Positions 31,551 to 31,564 of a stretch of DNA of 31,564 bases are shown one piece after another. How positions within the stretch are numbered: the stretch's first letter is position 1; every line of letters begins with the position of its first letter. The position numbers and the translations under genes are program-made. A model generated the notes under the pieces. It saw only the letters and a list, made by a program, of their open reading frames with translations, made no database searches and was not told where the DNA came from. This DNA comes from JBBARC01 sp040400005 (GTDB lineage: Bacteria; Pseudomonadota; Alphaproteobacteria; Acetobacterales; Acetobacteraceae), in the NCBI GenBank assembly GCA_040400005.1, contig JBBARC010000044.1, forward strand, positions 1 through 31,564. Reading direction: 5' to 3'.

Positions 31551-31564
31551 ATAAAAGTCTTTTG
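31551..31564 (+). repeat. Palindromic arm cut by the window edge (copy F)
   Basis: ATAAAAGTCTTTTG at the right edge is the beginning of another arm of the same repeat; AAAAGTCTTTT is at 31553-31563. Its neighbouring bases, read on the minus strand, continue TTATTATGTTGGGGTTGGGG, related to the centres of copies A and E. Confidence 0.7.

Noticed and set aside
1..31564. tRNA, rRNA or intact insertion sequence
   Set aside because: No cloverleaf-like sequence with a TTCGA-type arm, no rRNA-like block and no transposase motif was seen on either strand; a covariance-model scan would be decisive for small RNAs.

Overview
The window reads as ordinary chromosome of an alphaproteobacterium, most likely in or near the Acetobacteraceae (Rhodospirillales). 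The signs are high GC, an imuA-imuB-dnaE2 mutasome cassette behind a GTTC-N7-GTTC LexA box, genes for TrcR (DUF1013) and DUF1192, two DUF465 genes, and a fused malic enzyme/phosphotransacetylase. A recurring AAAAGTCTTTT + GAAGAAAAAGAAG palindromic repeat between genes resembles ones I associate with acetic-acid-bacteria genomes. The family placement is inference; the alphaproteobacterial placement is firm.

Layout. 1-5745 (minus strand): translation genes alaS, hisS and prfA. A small three-helix membrane protein of lower GC sits between hisS and prfA, bracketed by two direct copies of a REP-like palindrome, one of which supplies the hisS stop codon. 5940-8214: an overlapping DUF465-purE-purK operon, with a second DUF465 gene divergent from it. 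8325-11284: trcR, a DUF1192 gene, a metallo-beta-lactamase-fold hydrolase and an OafA-like acyltransferase. 11285-11949: no gene, but a pile-up of small palindromes. 11950-17319: dnaE2, imuB and imuA, with a LexA box touching the imuA start codon. 17513-18806: a small membrane protein and a two-lobed aspartyl protease joined by a 27-bp tandem repeat that spans the gene boundary. 18835-21735 (minus): enoyl-CoA hydratase/isomerase, nitronate monooxygenase and a glycosyltransferase-like protein. 21946-24407 (plus): a RibB-like protein lacking its catalytic residues, an HSL-family esterase, and an orphan gene of different base composition with an ADP-ribosyltransferase-like YHGTR motif. 24613-27815: maeB divergent from a TetR regulator, which has a palindromic operator inside its own promoter and a 49-codon membrane ORF behind it. 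27816-31474 (minus): a DUF5360/YvaD membrane protein, a PAS-GGDEF-EAL protein with a damaged cyclase site and intact phosphodiesterase site, and a second acyltransferase.

No rRNA, tRNA, CRISPR array, intact insertion sequence or phage was seen. The items most worth following are the nine-arm palindromic repeat family, the RibB-like pseudoenzyme, the orphan YHGTR gene, the repeat-generated gene boundary at 17.8 kb and the apparently leaderless, LexA-covered imuA start.
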